Shown here: one piece after another, positions 8,690 through 18,007 of the stretch
Position numbering within the stretch: position 1 is the first letter of the stretch
Layout of the letters: each line of letters opens with the position of its first letter
NCBI RefSeq assembly: GCF_003858635.1
Contig: NZ_RQJO01000009.1
Location: 372,001 to 436,000 of the forward strand
Reading direction: 5' to 3'
DNA from: Larkinella rosea
GTDB taxonomy: Bacteria > Bacteroidota > Bacteroidia > Cytophagales > Spirosomataceae
Length of the DNA stretch: 64,000 bases
Program-made: the position numbers and the translations under genes
Notes under the pieces: model-generated
Database searches by the model: none
Told to the model about the DNA's origin: nothing
What the model saw: the letters and a program-made list of their open reading frames with translations, nothing else

Positions 8690-9775
8690 GTGAAAAATAA
8701 AAGCAAAAAGCACAAGGTCATGAAACAGGCGGGAAGCGTAGCAGTAGCTGCTGTATTGGCAGTAATGGCAGGTGGGGTGGCACAGGCGCAGGAAAGGGAC
8801 AATACGAAGACCAATCCGTTATCCGTTCGGGAAATCAATGAAAACGACATCATGATGAAGAAAACATTGTGGCGTCGGGTCGATCTGAACGAAAAACAGA
8901 ATCAGGCCATGTTTTCCAAGAACAATCAGATTACCAAATACCTGATTGATGCGGTGAAAGCAGGTGTCCTTGTTGCTTATCCCAATGATTCGGTCAATAC
9001 GCCTATTCAAATTGAAAAATTTGCGGAAAAGCTGGCGGTGCCTGAACAAACGACTACCTTAACCGCGGAAGAAAAGGCCGCCGGTTTCGGTAATGAAAAT
9101 AAGGTTGATGACGGCTGGGGCGATACAAAAGACAAGAAAGCTGCCGCTAAAAAACCGGCTGACGATGGCTGGGGAACACCGGCTCCGCAAACCGCAAAGG
9201 CCAAACCGGTTGATGATGGCTGGGGAACACCGGCTCCCAAGAAAAAAGCAACGGCTAAGAATACCAAAGGCAAGAAGGGTGTCAAACCGGCTCCGGTTGT
9301 ACCCGAAGTGCCGAAAGTTGATTCATCTGCCATGGCAAAGGCCAATCCTTTCACCGGCGTTGAACGTCTGAACGATGAATTCAGCGTTCTGGATATCAAG
9401 GAAGACTGGGTTTTCGATCGGAAACGGTCGCGTCTCTATTACGATATTCAGACGATTGGGATTGTGATTCCGGCGGATAAAAACCCCTCGGGTCTGGAGC
9501 AACCGGTTGCGTATTTTAAATACAAAGACCTGGATAAATTATTCCGCAGCGACCCGAAGAAATTCATCTGGTATAACTCGCAAAATCAGGCTCAGCACAA
9601 AAACCTGGCCGATGCCTTCGATCTGCGGTTATTCTACGGTCGTATTTACAAAGTATCCAATCCAAAAGATCGTGATCTGATCGGTCAGTATGGCAGCGAA
9701 CGGGAAGGCTTGATGAAGTCCTACCAACTCGAGCAGCAATTGATGGAGCAGGAACACGGTTTGTGGGAATACTAA
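8690..9775 (+). CDS. gldN: Type IX secretion ring protein GldN/PorN with WG-repeat linker
   Basis: 361 residues from GTG at 8690; ATG 8720 (residue 11) is an alternative that still leaves a full signal peptide (KQAGSVAVAAVLAVMAGGVAQAQ). The C-terminal two thirds carry the GldN domain (SVLDIKEDWVFDRKRSRLYYDIQTIG, RLFYGRIYKVSNP). GldN joins GldK in the periplasmic ring. Between the two halves, residues 140-179 hold three DDGWG units with Lys/Pro/Ala spacers (140-144, 158-162, 175-179), then a Lys-rich stretch. I do not expect this low-complexity insert in a standard GldN. A terminator follows 15 bases after the stop. Confidence 0.9.
   Translation: MKNKSKKHKVMKQAGSVAVAAVLAVMAGGVAQAQERDNTKTNPLSVREINENDIMMKKTLWRRVDLNEKQNQAMFSKNNQITKYLIDAVKAGVLVAYPNDSVNTPIQIEKFAEKLAVPEQTTTLTAEEKAAGFGNENKVDDGWGDTKDKKAAAKKPADDGWGTPAPQTAKAKPVDDGWGTPAPKKKATAKNTKGKKGVKPAPVVPEVPKVDSSAMAKANPFTGVERLNDEFSVLDIKEDWVFDRKRSRLYYDIQTIGIVIPADKNPSGLEQPVAYFKYKDLDKLFRSDPKKFIWYNSQNQAQHKNLADAFDLRLFYGRIYKVSNPKDRDLIGQYGSEREGLMKSYQLEQQLMEQEHGLWEY
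9107..9226 (+). repeat. Three imperfect DDGWG-coding repeats inside gldN
   Basis: Near-identical GATGGCTGGGGAACACCGGC units recur in the second and third copies, and a more diverged copy precedes them. Spacing is 18 then 17 codons. They encode an acidic-Trp-Gly motif followed by a TPAP-type basic linker. Confidence 0.8.
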
Positions 9776-9790
9776 GCCGAAAGGCATTAT

Positions 9791-9821
9791 AAAAAAGGGG
9801 AAGCGTCGCTTCCCCTTTTTT
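9791..9821. terminator. Bidirectional terminator between gldN and uvrC
   Basis: A6 + GGGGAAGC, three-base loop, GCTTCCCC + T6. The stem is perfect and flanked by A and T runs on both sides, so it can serve both convergent genes. Confidence 0.92.
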
Positions 9822-9850
9822 ATTGGCTTGTCTTTGCTCCCTTGCCTCTA

Positions 9851-11662
9851 TCACTGCTGATCAATCGTTTCGAAATACTGCTTGATTTTCTGCGCTTTAT
9901 CACTCCCAACCACGGTTACGACATCTTCGATGGGTGCCTCCCTGATTTTTTTGACGCCTTTAAAATACTTCAGCAGTTTGGCTGCGGTTTTTTTGCCAAT
10001 TCCCTCAATGTTTTCCAACTCGCTGATCAGGCTGTTCCGACTGCGTTTGTCGCGGTGGTAGGTAATGGCAAACCGGTGCGCTTCGTCGCGGATCCGTTGA
10101 ATCAGTTTCAGCGATTCGGATTTTTTGTCGATGTACAAAGGCAGGCTGTCTTCCGGGAAATAGATTTCTTCCAGCCGTTTGGCGATACCGATGATAGGCA
10201 CCTGGCCATATAAATTCAGTTCTTTCAACGCTTCACAAGCCGCGCTCAACTGACCTTTGCCACCATCAATGACAATCAGGTCCGGTAAACCGGTTTGCTC
10301 GTCCAGAACGCGGATATAACGTCGGCTGACGACTTCGTGCATCGACGCAAAATCGTTGGCGCCGACGACGGTTTTAATGGAAAAATGGCGGTAATTTTTG
10401 GGCGACGGTTTTCCGTCGATGAAGCAAACCATGGCCGAAACCGGGTTGGTACCCTGGATATTGGAGTTATCGAAACATTCGATTCGGTTGGGAAGTGTTT
10501 TCAGTTGCAAATCCTGTTTGAGACGAATCAACACCCGGTCTTTTTTGCTGGCATTGCCAGTTGCTTCGGCGGCTGCGCGTTCGGCCCGTTCGCGTCGGAA
10601 ATACAGCACATTCTTCAACGACATATCGAGCAGCTTCTTCTTGTCACCAATCTGCGGAACCGTGATTTCGGCTTTCAGATCGGTTTCCAACGCAATGTTG
10701 GTAATGATCTCTTTAGCTTCGCTGCCGTACTGCGTCCGAAATTCGACAATCAGCATCGTCAGAATATCGTGGTCAGATTCGTCCAGTTTCTTCTTGACTT
10801 CAACGGTATTTGTCTGGGTGATGGTACCGTTGACTACTTTCATGAAGTTGATGTAAGCCGCCGACTCATCCGACGCAATCGTAAATACGTCTGCATCCGA
10901 GATTTTGGGATTGACGACCGTCGATTTGCTTTGGAAATTCTGTAATACATTCAGTTTCTCCTTGAATTGCTGCGCCTGTTCAAACGCCAACTGGCTGGCG
11001 GATTCAAGCATGCGTTCCTTGAAGTAATTCTGCGCGGGCGAAACATTTCCCTTTAAAATATAATGCACCTGATCGACATCTTTCAAGTAATCGGCTTCGT
11101 CGACCAGCCCTTCGCATGGGCCCTTGCAGTTGCCAATGTGGTATTCCAGACAAACCTTGAATTTTTTGGCTTCGATATTTTCCGGCGTCAGATTGAGGTT
11201 ACACGTCCGCATGGTAAACAGCTGGCTGAACATCTCCAGCAAGGTATACATGGGCCGCAACTGCGCGTAAGGGCCATAAAACGTACCCATTTTACGGTCG
11301 ATGCGCCGGGTGGTCAGAATACGCGGGAAATGCTCATTGGTCACGCAAATGAACGGATACGTTTTGTCATCGCGCAGCAAAATGTTGTAACGGGGCTGAA
11401 ACCGCTTGATCAGCTGATTTTCCAGCAAAAGCGCATCGAATTCCGTATGAACAATCGTAAACTCGATCTTCCGGATTTGGCTCACCAGCCGTTGCGTTTT
11501 GCGGTCGTGCTGATTGGATTTGACAAAGTAACTGCTGACCCGGTTTTTCAGATCTTTGGCTTTTCCCACATAAATCACCTCGCCCGATAAATCGAAATAC
11601 CGGTAGACACCCGGTTCGTGCGGAACCTTCGCCAATTCACTCTTATAATCAAACTCGGCCAT
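9851..11662 (-). CDS. uvrC: Excinuclease ABC subunit C
   Basis: 603 residues, full UvrC length. It makes the dual incisions in nucleotide excision repair with UvrA and UvrB. The GIY-YIG nuclease domain is at the N-terminus (PGVYRYFD... EVIYVGKAKDLKNRVSSYF). A Cys cluster (KVCLEYHIGNCKGPCEG) lies near residues 170-186, then the UVR-like UvrB-binding region, the RNase H-like endonuclease domain (RIECFDNSNIQGTNPVSAM, LPDLIVIDGGKGQL) and a C-terminal helix-hairpin-helix (LENIEGIGKKTAAKLLKYF). It is last in a minus-strand run after glycerate kinase, with repeat O between them. Confidence 0.96.
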   Translation of the reverse strand: MAEFDYKSELAKVPHEPGVYRYFDLSGEVIYVGKAKDLKNRVSSYFVKSNQHDRKTQRLVSQIRKIEFTIVHTEFDALLLENQLIKRFQPRYNILLRDDKTYPFICVTNEHFPRILTTRRIDRKMGTFYGPYAQLRPMYTLLEMFSQLFTMRTCNLNLTPENIEAKKFKVCLEYHIGNCKGPCEGLVDEADYLKDVDQVHYILKGNVSPAQNYFKERMLESASQLAFEQAQQFKEKLNVLQNFQSKSTVVNPKISDADVFTIASDESAAYINFMKVVNGTITQTNTVEVKKKLDESDHDILTMLIVEFRTQYGSEAKEIITNIALETDLKAEITVPQIGDKKKLLDMSLKNVLYFRRERAERAAAEATGNASKKDRVLIRLKQDLQLKTLPNRIECFDNSNIQGTNPVSAMVCFIDGKPSPKNYRHFSIKTVVGANDFASMHEVVSRRYIRVLDEQTGLPDLIVIDGGKGQLSAACEALKELNLYGQVPIIGIAKRLEEIYFPEDSLPLYIDKKSESLKLIQRIRDEAHRFAITYHRDKRSRNSLISELENIEGIGKKTAAKLLKYFKGVKKIREAPIEDVVTVVGSDKAQKIKQYFETIDQQ

Positions 11663-11673
11663 TTTTTTGGATG

Positions 11674-11745
11674 GGAACGCGGATGTAAGGGATTTAACGG
11701 ATTTTTACGGATAAAATCAGTTTTAATCTGTTCAATCCGTGTTCC
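11674..11745. repeat. Imperfect wordy hairpin (ACGGATT word) between glycerate kinase and uvrC
   Basis: Left part GGAACGCGGATGTAAGGGAT with further drifting ACGGATTT copies to 11714; right arm 11721-11745. The reverse complement of the right arm begins GGAACACGGATTGAACAGAT. It fills the spacer between two co-directional genes and overlaps the end of the kinase gene. Confidence 0.7.
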
Positions 11746-12859
11746 TGTTTAACAACCGAAGGACATTAAAAGTTGTCTGACGGACTGCTTCGTATGCATT
11801 GGACAGGGCTTCGTCGAGCGACTGGGGATGAGTCAGGACAGAAAACGCAGCCGTTAAGCCAATGGCGGTAATATCGTGCGGTTTTGCGTCTAATGTTCCG
11901 CAGAGCGCAACTGTCGGTACGCCGGATTTTTTGGCTTCCAGCGCAATACCGTTAATGAGTTTACCCTGCAACGTCTGATTGTCAATTTTTCCCTCGCCAG
12001 TCAGAACCAGATCCGCATCGTACAGATGATCTGCAAATTGGGTTTGCTCCATGACCATCTTGACGCCTTCTTTCAATGTTGCGTTCAGGAAAAACAAGGC
12101 CCCGGCCCCCAGCCCCCCCGCAGCTCCGGCACCCGGCACATCGGCCAGATCGACGCCAAACTGACTCTGAATGAGTTGGGCCAGATGACGAAGCCCCTGA
12201 TCCAGCTTTTCGATGTTTTCGGCAGAAGCCCCTTTCTGTGGTCCGTAAACAAAAGCCGCCCCATTGGCACCAAAAAGCGGATTGGTCACATCACAGGCAA
12301 CGTCAACGGTTAAACGCAGGGGCGAAGTGGGTGGAATAATCCGACGGATTTGGGAGAGATTTTCACCAGTAGCATCCACTGGCTCATCCTGATCATTCAG
12401 AAATTGCCAGCCCAACGCGGCTGCCATCCCGATTCCGGCGTCGTTAGTCGCACTGCCGCCAATCCCGAGAACAAGGTTACTAACGTTCCGACTCAGCGCA
12501 TCCTGAATCAGCTGACCGGTTCCGAACGTGCTTGCTTTCAGGGGATCGTATTCATGCCGGTGTAATAACCGCAATCCCGACGCCTGGGACATTTCGATAA
12601 AAGCCGTCTGCTTATTGGCCGAAATACCGTACGAAGCCTGAACAGGGCGTCCCAGTGGGTCGAGGACGGGAATGGTTACCCATTCGCCACCGGTAGCCAG
12701 TGTCAGAACTTCCGCTGTTCCTTCACCGCCGTCCGCCATTGGCAATGCCACAATTTCGGCGTCGGGATGCGCCAGCCGGATGCCTTCCGACATGGCGTCG
12801 CAAACCTGTCGGGCTGTCAGGGAACCTTTGAATTTATCGGGAGCCAGCAGAATTTTCAT
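11732..12859 (-). CDS. Glycerate kinase (GarK/GlxK family)
   Basis: 375 residues starting at MKILLAPDKFKGSLTA, the family's N-terminus. The frame runs 13 codons further upstream, but that extension is translated from hairpin C and should be dropped. It phosphorylates D-glycerate, usually to 2-phosphoglycerate, feeding glyoxylate or tartronate products into glycolysis. Conserved blocks are IVALPMADGGEGTAEVL, GIGGSATNDAGIGMAAALGW, PGAGAAGGLGAGALFF and LVLTGEGKIDNQTLQGK. No glyoxylate genes are adjacent, so the physiological route is open. GarK and GlxK cannot be told apart here. Confidence 0.93.
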   Translation of the reverse strand: MKILLAPDKFKGSLTARQVCDAMSEGIRLAHPDAEIVALPMADGGEGTAEVLTLATGGEWVTIPVLDPLGRPVQASYGISANKQTAFIEMSQASGLRLLHRHEYDPLKASTFGTGQLIQDALSRNVSNLVLGIGGSATNDAGIGMAAALGWQFLNDQDEPVDATGENLSQIRRIIPPTSPLRLTVDVACDVTNPLFGANGAAFVYGPQKGASAENIEKLDQGLRHLAQLIQSQFGVDLADVPGAGAAGGLGAGALFFLNATLKEGVKMVMEQTQFADHLYDADLVLTGEGKIDNQTLQGKLINGIALEAKKSGVPTVALCGTLDAKPHDITAIGLTAAFSVLTHPQSLDEALSNAYEAVRQTTFNVLRLLNRNTD

Positions 12860-12866
12860 GCGATAG

Positions 12867-12971
12867 AGTAAAGATGTGAGACAAGAGACGTGAGACAAAA
12901 GAATTGAAAAACTGAATAACCCGCGCGTCTCACCTCTCTTGTCTCACATCTAACGTCTCATTCATCAATTC
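12867..12971. repeat. Imperfect wordy hairpin C (GTCTCAC word)
   Basis: Left arm 12867-12906 contains AGATGTGAGACAAGAGACGT; right arm 12926-12971 is its near-perfect complement, about 27 of 29 pairs in the core. It lies between the PBP and glycerate kinase genes, both minus strand, and it generates the false N-terminal extension of the kinase. Confidence 0.9.
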
Positions 12972-15316
12972 AAAATTTCTTCTTCTTCCGATTCAACGAC
13001 CTTCGGCGGAATGTAGCGCTGGCTGGAGTCGATGGCATACCCGCCACAATCCAGCGAGAGGTTAAAACCGTCGGGTTTTCGGAAAGGAACTTTCGGATGG
13101 GAGCGTCTCAGTGTCGGATCGGCGTAGACCTTCTGCATGTACATCCCCCAGGCGGGCATCGCTACCCTGGCGCCCTGGCCTAACGAGATATCACGAAAGT
13201 GGATGCTTCGGTCGTCGCCACCAACCCATAAACCGGATACCAGATTTTGGGTCATGCCCATAAACCAGCCGTCGGAGTAGCTGGAGGTCGTACCGGTTTT
13301 GGCCGCAATTTCGTTCCCACCTTCCAGCAATTTATATTGCGTCCGAAGTCGCTGGGAGGTACCGTCGGGATCTTCTACCGCGCCCCGCATTAAATACAAC
13401 ATCTGGTAAGCAGCGTTGGCATTGATTACCAGCTTATTTTCCGCGAAGAAACTGGTCAGCAGGTTGCCATTTTTATCTTCAATTCGCAAAACCGTGAGCG
13501 GTTTTACCCGGTAACCGGCGTTGGCAAAGGTGCAATAAGCGGCCACCATTTCGTATACTGAAACATCACTCGTGCCCAGACATAAGGTCGGATTTTCGGT
13601 GAGCGTACTTTCAATGCCCAGTTTGTGGGCATATTCCACAACGGAAGCCGATTTCGCCTGCTTGATCAAATAGGCGCTAACCGAATTGATTGAACGTCCC
13701 AGCGCCTGACGTAAGGACAGCTGCTGGTAACTCCATTTGCCATTCGAATTGTTTGGAACCCAGGCGCGCGGGCCGTTGTGATCCTCATACGGTTCGAACC
13801 GTACCGGCTGGTCGGTGATTCGGTCGCAGGGCGTCAGGAAATTTTTATCGATCGCGGCCAGGTACAGGAACGGTTTAAAGGTCGATCCTGGCTGACGTTT
13901 GGCCTGTTTAACGTGGTCGAACTTAAAGTATTTAAAGTTAATCCCGCCCACCCACGCTTTCACGTGACCGTTGCGCGGGTCCATCGACATAAAACCAACA
14001 TTCAAAAACCGCTTGTAATACTTGATGGAATCGAGCGGACTCATCACGGTATCTTTTTCATTCCGACGACCACCGTAGACGAATACCTTCATCTTTACCG
14101 GCTTGCGCATTTCGGCCCAGATGGCTTTTTCATCGTCGCCGTATTCGCGTTTCAGCGCAATGTAGCGCGGGGTTCGTTTGGCCACCTGCTCGATGAAACC
14201 CGGTATTTCACGGTAAGCGCCGTTGATTTTCTGGGTCCAGGGGTTGCGACCGCGCCAGTGTTCGTAGAATTTCCGCTGCTGTTCCCGCATATGCTCATAG
14301 ACGGCTTCTTCCGCAGCTTTCTGGAGTCGGGAATCAATGGTAGTATATATTTTCAACCCACTGGTTTCCAGGTCTTTTTCATCATCCGGATGCGCTTCAT
14401 TGTATTCGTCCAGCCATTTCTGAAGATCGCTCTTGATGACCGAACGAAAATAGGCGGCCGGACCGGTATTCTGGTTCTCGATGTTGAAATCAAGCTTGAT
14501 TGGTTTCTGTTTGTACAGCGCAAACTGGTCATCGGTCAGAAAACCGTATTTCCGCATCTGAAACAGCACCACATTCCGGCGCAGCAACGAGCGATCTTCG
14601 TACAAACGCGGATTGAACCGCGATGGATTCTGGAGCATGCCCACCAGCATAGCGGCTTCCTCCACGTTCACCTGCCAGGGTTCTTTATTGAAATAAGTCT
14701 TGGCCGCCGTTTTAATCCCAAACGTATTATTCCCGAACGAAACCGTGTTCAGGTACATCATCATGATTTCCTGTTTGGTATAATTGCGCTCCAGCCGGAC
14801 GGCCAGAATCCATTCCTTGGTTTTATCGATGATGACGCGGACGTAGGGAATGCTACCCAGAACGCCCCGAAATTTTTCGGTTCGGGTTTCAAACAGGTTT
14901 TTGGCCACCTGTTGCGTCAGCGTACTTCCTCCACCCGAACTGCTGCTGCCCGTCAAAATCCCGTTGATGGCCCGAAAAATACTGCGGGCGTCGATACCGG
15001 AGTGTTTCACAAAGCGAGCGTCTTCGGTCGCCATCAGGGCTGAAATGACATTCGGAGAAACCTGGGAAATCTCGATCGGCGTCCGGTTTTCGACGTAATA
15101 TTTACTCAGCAGAACGCCGTCTTCCGTATAAATTTCGGATGCCAGATTGCTCTGCGGGTTCTCGAGGGCTTTCAGGCTGGGCATACCGCCAAACAGCCAC
15201 AGAAAATTGAAGCTTACTGAAACGATATACAGAACCAGCAGGAGAATACCCGCCAGGGTCAGTTTCCAGAGTCTTGCAATCAGGCGTCGATACAAACCCG
15301 GTTGTAACTCAAACAT
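12965..15316 (-). CDS. Penicillin-binding protein 1A-type transglycosylase/transpeptidase
   Basis: 783 residues. A single TM helix near residues 17-40 anchors it in the inner membrane. The GT51 glycosyltransferase domain follows (EDARFVKHSGID near 102, GGSTLTQQVAKNLF near 137). The class A transpeptidase carries SxxK in RQPGSTFKPF near 480, SxN in SINSVSAYL near 540 and KTG in AAKTGTTSSYSDGWFMG near 675. It polymerises and cross-links peptidoglycan. The C-terminus ends in an acidic VESEEEEILN tail. It lies 76 bases downstream of porW with its own candidate promoter. All catalytic motifs are intact. Confidence 0.94.
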   Translation of the reverse strand: MFELQPGLYRRLIARLWKLTLAGILLLVLYIVSVSFNFLWLFGGMPSLKALENPQSNLASEIYTEDGVLLSKYYVENRTPIEISQVSPNVISALMATEDARFVKHSGIDARSIFRAINGILTGSSSSGGGSTLTQQVAKNLFETRTEKFRGVLGSIPYVRVIIDKTKEWILAVRLERNYTKQEIMMMYLNTVSFGNNTFGIKTAAKTYFNKEPWQVNVEEAAMLVGMLQNPSRFNPRLYEDRSLLRRNVVLFQMRKYGFLTDDQFALYKQKPIKLDFNIENQNTGPAAYFRSVIKSDLQKWLDEYNEAHPDDEKDLETSGLKIYTTIDSRLQKAAEEAVYEHMREQQRKFYEHWRGRNPWTQKINGAYREIPGFIEQVAKRTPRYIALKREYGDDEKAIWAEMRKPVKMKVFVYGGRRNEKDTVMSPLDSIKYYKRFLNVGFMSMDPRNGHVKAWVGGINFKYFKFDHVKQAKRQPGSTFKPFLYLAAIDKNFLTPCDRITDQPVRFEPYEDHNGPRAWVPNNSNGKWSYQQLSLRQALGRSINSVSAYLIKQAKSASVVEYAHKLGIESTLTENPTLCLGTSDVSVYEMVAAYCTFANAGYRVKPLTVLRIEDKNGNLLTSFFAENKLVINANAAYQMLYLMRGAVEDPDGTSQRLRTQYKLLEGGNEIAAKTGTTSSYSDGWFMGMTQNLVSGLWVGGDDRSIHFRDISLGQGARVAMPAWGMYMQKVYADPTLRRSHPKVPFRKPDGFNLSLDCGGYAIDSSQRYIPPKVVESEEEEILN

Positions 15317-15365
15317 AGGGGAATCGGGGATTAAACTTGAGATTATAAAACGTTTCCGCTTTTGT

Positions 15366-15373
15366 CAAAAGTA
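15366..15373 (-). promoter_or_regulatory. Candidate -7 box of the PBP1 gene (TACTTTTG)
   Basis: TACTTTTG reads on the minus strand, 50 bases before the PBP ATG. No TTG lies at the right distance upstream, so only the -7 element is supported. Confidence 0.45.
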
Positions 15374-15392
15374 CACATTTTAACCAAAAACG

Positions 15393-17597
15393 CTACTTTC
15401 GTTTGGCCGTTGGCTGCTCGGCGGCCACCTGCATTTCCCGAACTTTCGGAAGTAGGGAACTGGCCGGATAATCGCGGATGAATTCGGTGAGCGCCTGGCG
15501 ATACGGTTCAACGCCCCGGACTTTGCCGATAAGGATCACCCGTAAAACCGCCATTTTATCTTCAATCAGGCTACCGGTCAACGTGCTCATGGCGGTTTCG
15601 GCCCGGCTGAGCGCTTCACTCAGGTTATTGGCTTTATATAAATCGTAGATTTCGGTATAGACTCGTTGCGCTTCAGCTTCGCCCGACGCGGTATGCGCCC
15701 CGGCGGTACCGGTTTTTCCGACCTGGCGGGCATACGATGAGGTCGGAAATTCCGCCAGCAGTTTCTCTTTCCAGGTCGAGGTCCGGTTCAACTGATCGTT
15801 CGAAACCATCAGCAAATAATACACTTCCGGTTTTACGGCGGTGTTGGGATAGCGCGTCAGCAGGGTTTCAAACGTCGGAATGGCTTTATCCGGCTGATTG
15901 AACTGGAATTTGTACAATTTACCCAATCGATAATAAGCGTCCTCCAGCTTCTGATTGGATTGTTTCAGGGCTTCGGGGGTAAACGGAATGGTCGCGTATA
16001 AGGCCTCTTTTTGCAATTTTCGTTCCGAAGCCGACAACTCCGCCGGTGCCGCGCCCAGCGCTCCGTTCGCGTTCGTAACCGGAGCGCTCACATCGGTACT
16101 GGCGAGTTGTGCCGACGATTCTTTCTGGCTCCTTCGCCAGTTGTCTTCCAGTTGGCGCGTGCCCCATTTTTGCAGAAACTCGGTTTTTCCCTGGGTAATC
16201 ATAACGGGATTATAGAGCAGCCACCGCTGTTCCGCCGGAATATCCGATGACGTTGCGGGGCGGTTTGCGGCCTGAGCGGCAATTTCCTGGGCTTTGGCCA
16301 GCAAAGCCTGCTGTTGTTTCTGTTTGCGGTCGATGGCTTCGTCCAGGTGCCGGTCGAGCGCGGCCGGATTCATCTGCGCCAGTTTCTGCAAACTGTCTTC
16401 GGTCTGAATGATTTGCTGCTGCTGCACAAATTCATCCAGAAAAACTTTCCGGTTGGCAAGGGCTTTGTAGTCGGCCGATTGCTGGGGTAACAACGCCAGG
16501 GCACTGTCGTAATACGCCTTGGCGGTCGGGAAATCCTGCAATTTTTCGAAATACAACTTTCCCATTTCCTGATACGTATACGGAATCTGGAGCGTGTTCG
16601 TGGTCGTTTCCTTAATGGATTTTTTCCAGTATTCGATCGCTTTCGGGTAGCGTTCGTTCCGGGCTTCCAGCAACCCCATCGTATAATAGATCTTATCTTT
16701 TAAGTCGATATTTTTCCGGTCATTGAGCATACGGCTAAATCGCTCATTGCTGGTACGTCCGCCCTGAATCGAATAAATAGTGGCATAAAACGACTGTTCG
16801 TACGAAGGGCGGTTTTTTAAAACCTGACGGTAATGCGCAATGGCCTGATCCGATTTTCCAATCAGGTCAAACATTTGACCGGCAATCAGGTGCAAACGGG
16901 CTTTGGTTTCGCCTTTTTTCAGAAACGGAAAGGTCGCATCCAGCAAAGCCGCCGAAACCGCATACTCCATCTTTTTCTGGTGTAAATACGCTTTCGTCAA
17001 ATAATAATCCCGGGTGTTGGCGTTGTTGAGCGGCTGGGCGCGAAGGTATTCGGCCACGTTCAACCCATTCGTATAATCACCGGTTTCGATATACGTCCGC
17101 ATGAGGCCAATCAGGGCTTCGTGCTTTTCGTCCTCGCCTTCGCCCTTCGTATTGACGTACTTGAACACTTCCATCGCGTTGGCGTAATCCTGACGATACA
17201 TGCGGGCGGTTCCCAGCAAAATGTAGCTGTTATCCAGCCATTTGCTGTTTTGATGGCGTTCGGCTACCAGCGACGCTTTCTTGATGGCGTCGTCCAGTTG
17301 CGCCCGTACGGGTTCCAGTTTGGTCGAATCGAGCGGCAACAGAATTGGGAGCGGCTGGTTGTAGTTTTCCTGATAGGTCTTCAGCTTGTACCGCTCCACT
17401 TCGCGCAGTCGGTCGCGGGCGATGAGGTAAGCATTGTAGCGGGCATTCAGGTTGTGGTAGGCAACCGGCAGTTTTTTCTGGCTGTATTGCGAACAACCAC
17501 TGAGCCAGACTGTTATAATGGCCCACAGGAGGTAGGGCCGGAACCGGTCAGTTACAGAATGACACAAAGAATATCGGTTGAGGAACCCGCCTTGCAT
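15393..17597 (-). CDS. porW: Type IX secretion TPR lipoprotein PorW/SprE
   Basis: 734 residues. The N-terminus has a hydrophobic segment and lipobox LSGC (Cys36), so it is an outer-membrane-directed lipoprotein; the n-region is long and the true start could be later. TPR-like helical repeats cover ~90-400 and 540-700 (ALIGLMRTYIETGDYTNGLNVAEYL, AIAHYRQVLKNRPSYEQSFYA). The middle block KWGTRQLEDNWRRSQK, preceded by RWLLYNPVMITQGKTEF, is the PorW/SprE signature. PorW links the periplasmic ring to the outer-membrane translocon in type IX secretion. Its location 5.6 kb from gldN, on the other strand, puts a further secretion part in this window. Confidence 0.85.
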   Translation of the reverse strand: MQGGFLNRYSLCHSVTDRFRPYLLWAIITVWLSGCSQYSQKKLPVAYHNLNARYNAYLIARDRLREVERYKLKTYQENYNQPLPILLPLDSTKLEPVRAQLDDAIKKASLVAERHQNSKWLDNSYILLGTARMYRQDYANAMEVFKYVNTKGEGEDEKHEALIGLMRTYIETGDYTNGLNVAEYLRAQPLNNANTRDYYLTKAYLHQKKMEYAVSAALLDATFPFLKKGETKARLHLIAGQMFDLIGKSDQAIAHYRQVLKNRPSYEQSFYATIYSIQGGRTSNERFSRMLNDRKNIDLKDKIYYTMGLLEARNERYPKAIEYWKKSIKETTTNTLQIPYTYQEMGKLYFEKLQDFPTAKAYYDSALALLPQQSADYKALANRKVFLDEFVQQQQIIQTEDSLQKLAQMNPAALDRHLDEAIDRKQKQQQALLAKAQEIAAQAANRPATSSDIPAEQRWLLYNPVMITQGKTEFLQKWGTRQLEDNWRRSQKESSAQLASTDVSAPVTNANGALGAAPAELSASERKLQKEALYATIPFTPEALKQSNQKLEDAYYRLGKLYKFQFNQPDKAIPTFETLLTRYPNTAVKPEVYYLLMVSNDQLNRTSTWKEKLLAEFPTSSYARQVGKTGTAGAHTASGEAEAQRVYTEIYDLYKANNLSEALSRAETAMSTLTGSLIEDKMAVLRVILIGKVRGVEPYRQALTEFIRDYPASSLLPKVREMQVAAEQPTAKRK

Positions 17598-17614
17598 GGA
17601 AAATAGTAAGATTC

Positions 17615-17645
17615 TTGGTAACCGACGGAAGGCTTTCTACCTTCG
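17615..17645 (+). promoter_or_regulatory. Candidate promoter of the ATP synthase cluster (TTG-N20-TACCTTCG)
   Basis: TTG at 17615-17617 and TACCTTCG at 17638-17645; spacing is ideal and the -7 box differs from TAnnTTTG at one base. It is 107 bases before atpZ, in the spacer divergent from porW. Confidence 0.45.
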
Positions 17646-17751
17646 CAGGCCCAACTCTGTAGTAACGTCGCCGGCACAAAAACCGTATCGAAAAGTGTGC
17701 CATGCAGACAAAAATACGAAAATCCTGACACCAAACCCGAAGTATTGACGT

Positions 17752-18006
17752 ATGGAACCCGATAAATCCAATTCCGACGACCCGGAAAAACCGCTCGGGA
17801 AAGCGACCCGCCGGACCAGTTCATTCGTTCAGTATTCCGCCATCGGTTTTCAGATGCTGGCCACCATTGGGCTGGGCGTTTGGGGCGGTATCAAACTCGA
17901 CGAGTGGCAGGGTAACCAGAAACCGATCTGGACGCTGGTGCTGTCGCTGTTTGCCATCGGTTCATCGCTGTACCTATTTATCCGCAGTTTACCCAAACAA
18001 CCCTGA
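17752..18006 (+). CDS. atpZ: AtpZ/AtpI-family F0F1 assembly protein
   Basis: 84 residues. A charged N-terminus (MEPDKSNSDDPEKPLGKATR) is followed by two TM helices (SAIGFQMLATIGLGVWGGI and PIWTLVLSLFAIGSSLYLFI) joined by the short loop KLDEWQGNQKP. This is the ATPase_gene1/AtpZ pattern, thought to help c-ring assembly or Mg2+/Ca2+ transport. It opens the ATP synthase cluster and its stop is one base from the next start, so the two are translationally close. AtpI and AtpZ names are used loosely; the two-helix form fits AtpZ. Confidence 0.85.
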   Translation: MEPDKSNSDDPEKPLGKATRRTSSFVQYSAIGFQMLATIGLGVWGGIKLDEWQGNQKPIWTLVLSLFAIGSSLYLFIRSLPKQP

Positions 18007-18007
18007 T

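Noticed and set aside
13778-15043. 421-codon plus-strand frame inside the PBP1 gene
   Set aside because: Antisense to a gene with all transpeptidase and transglycosylase motifs; the peptide has no recognisable domain.
17867-18007. Extension of the 120-residue membrane gene back through atpZ
   Set aside because: It would overlap atpZ out of frame; the start at 18008, one base after atpZ, is far better.
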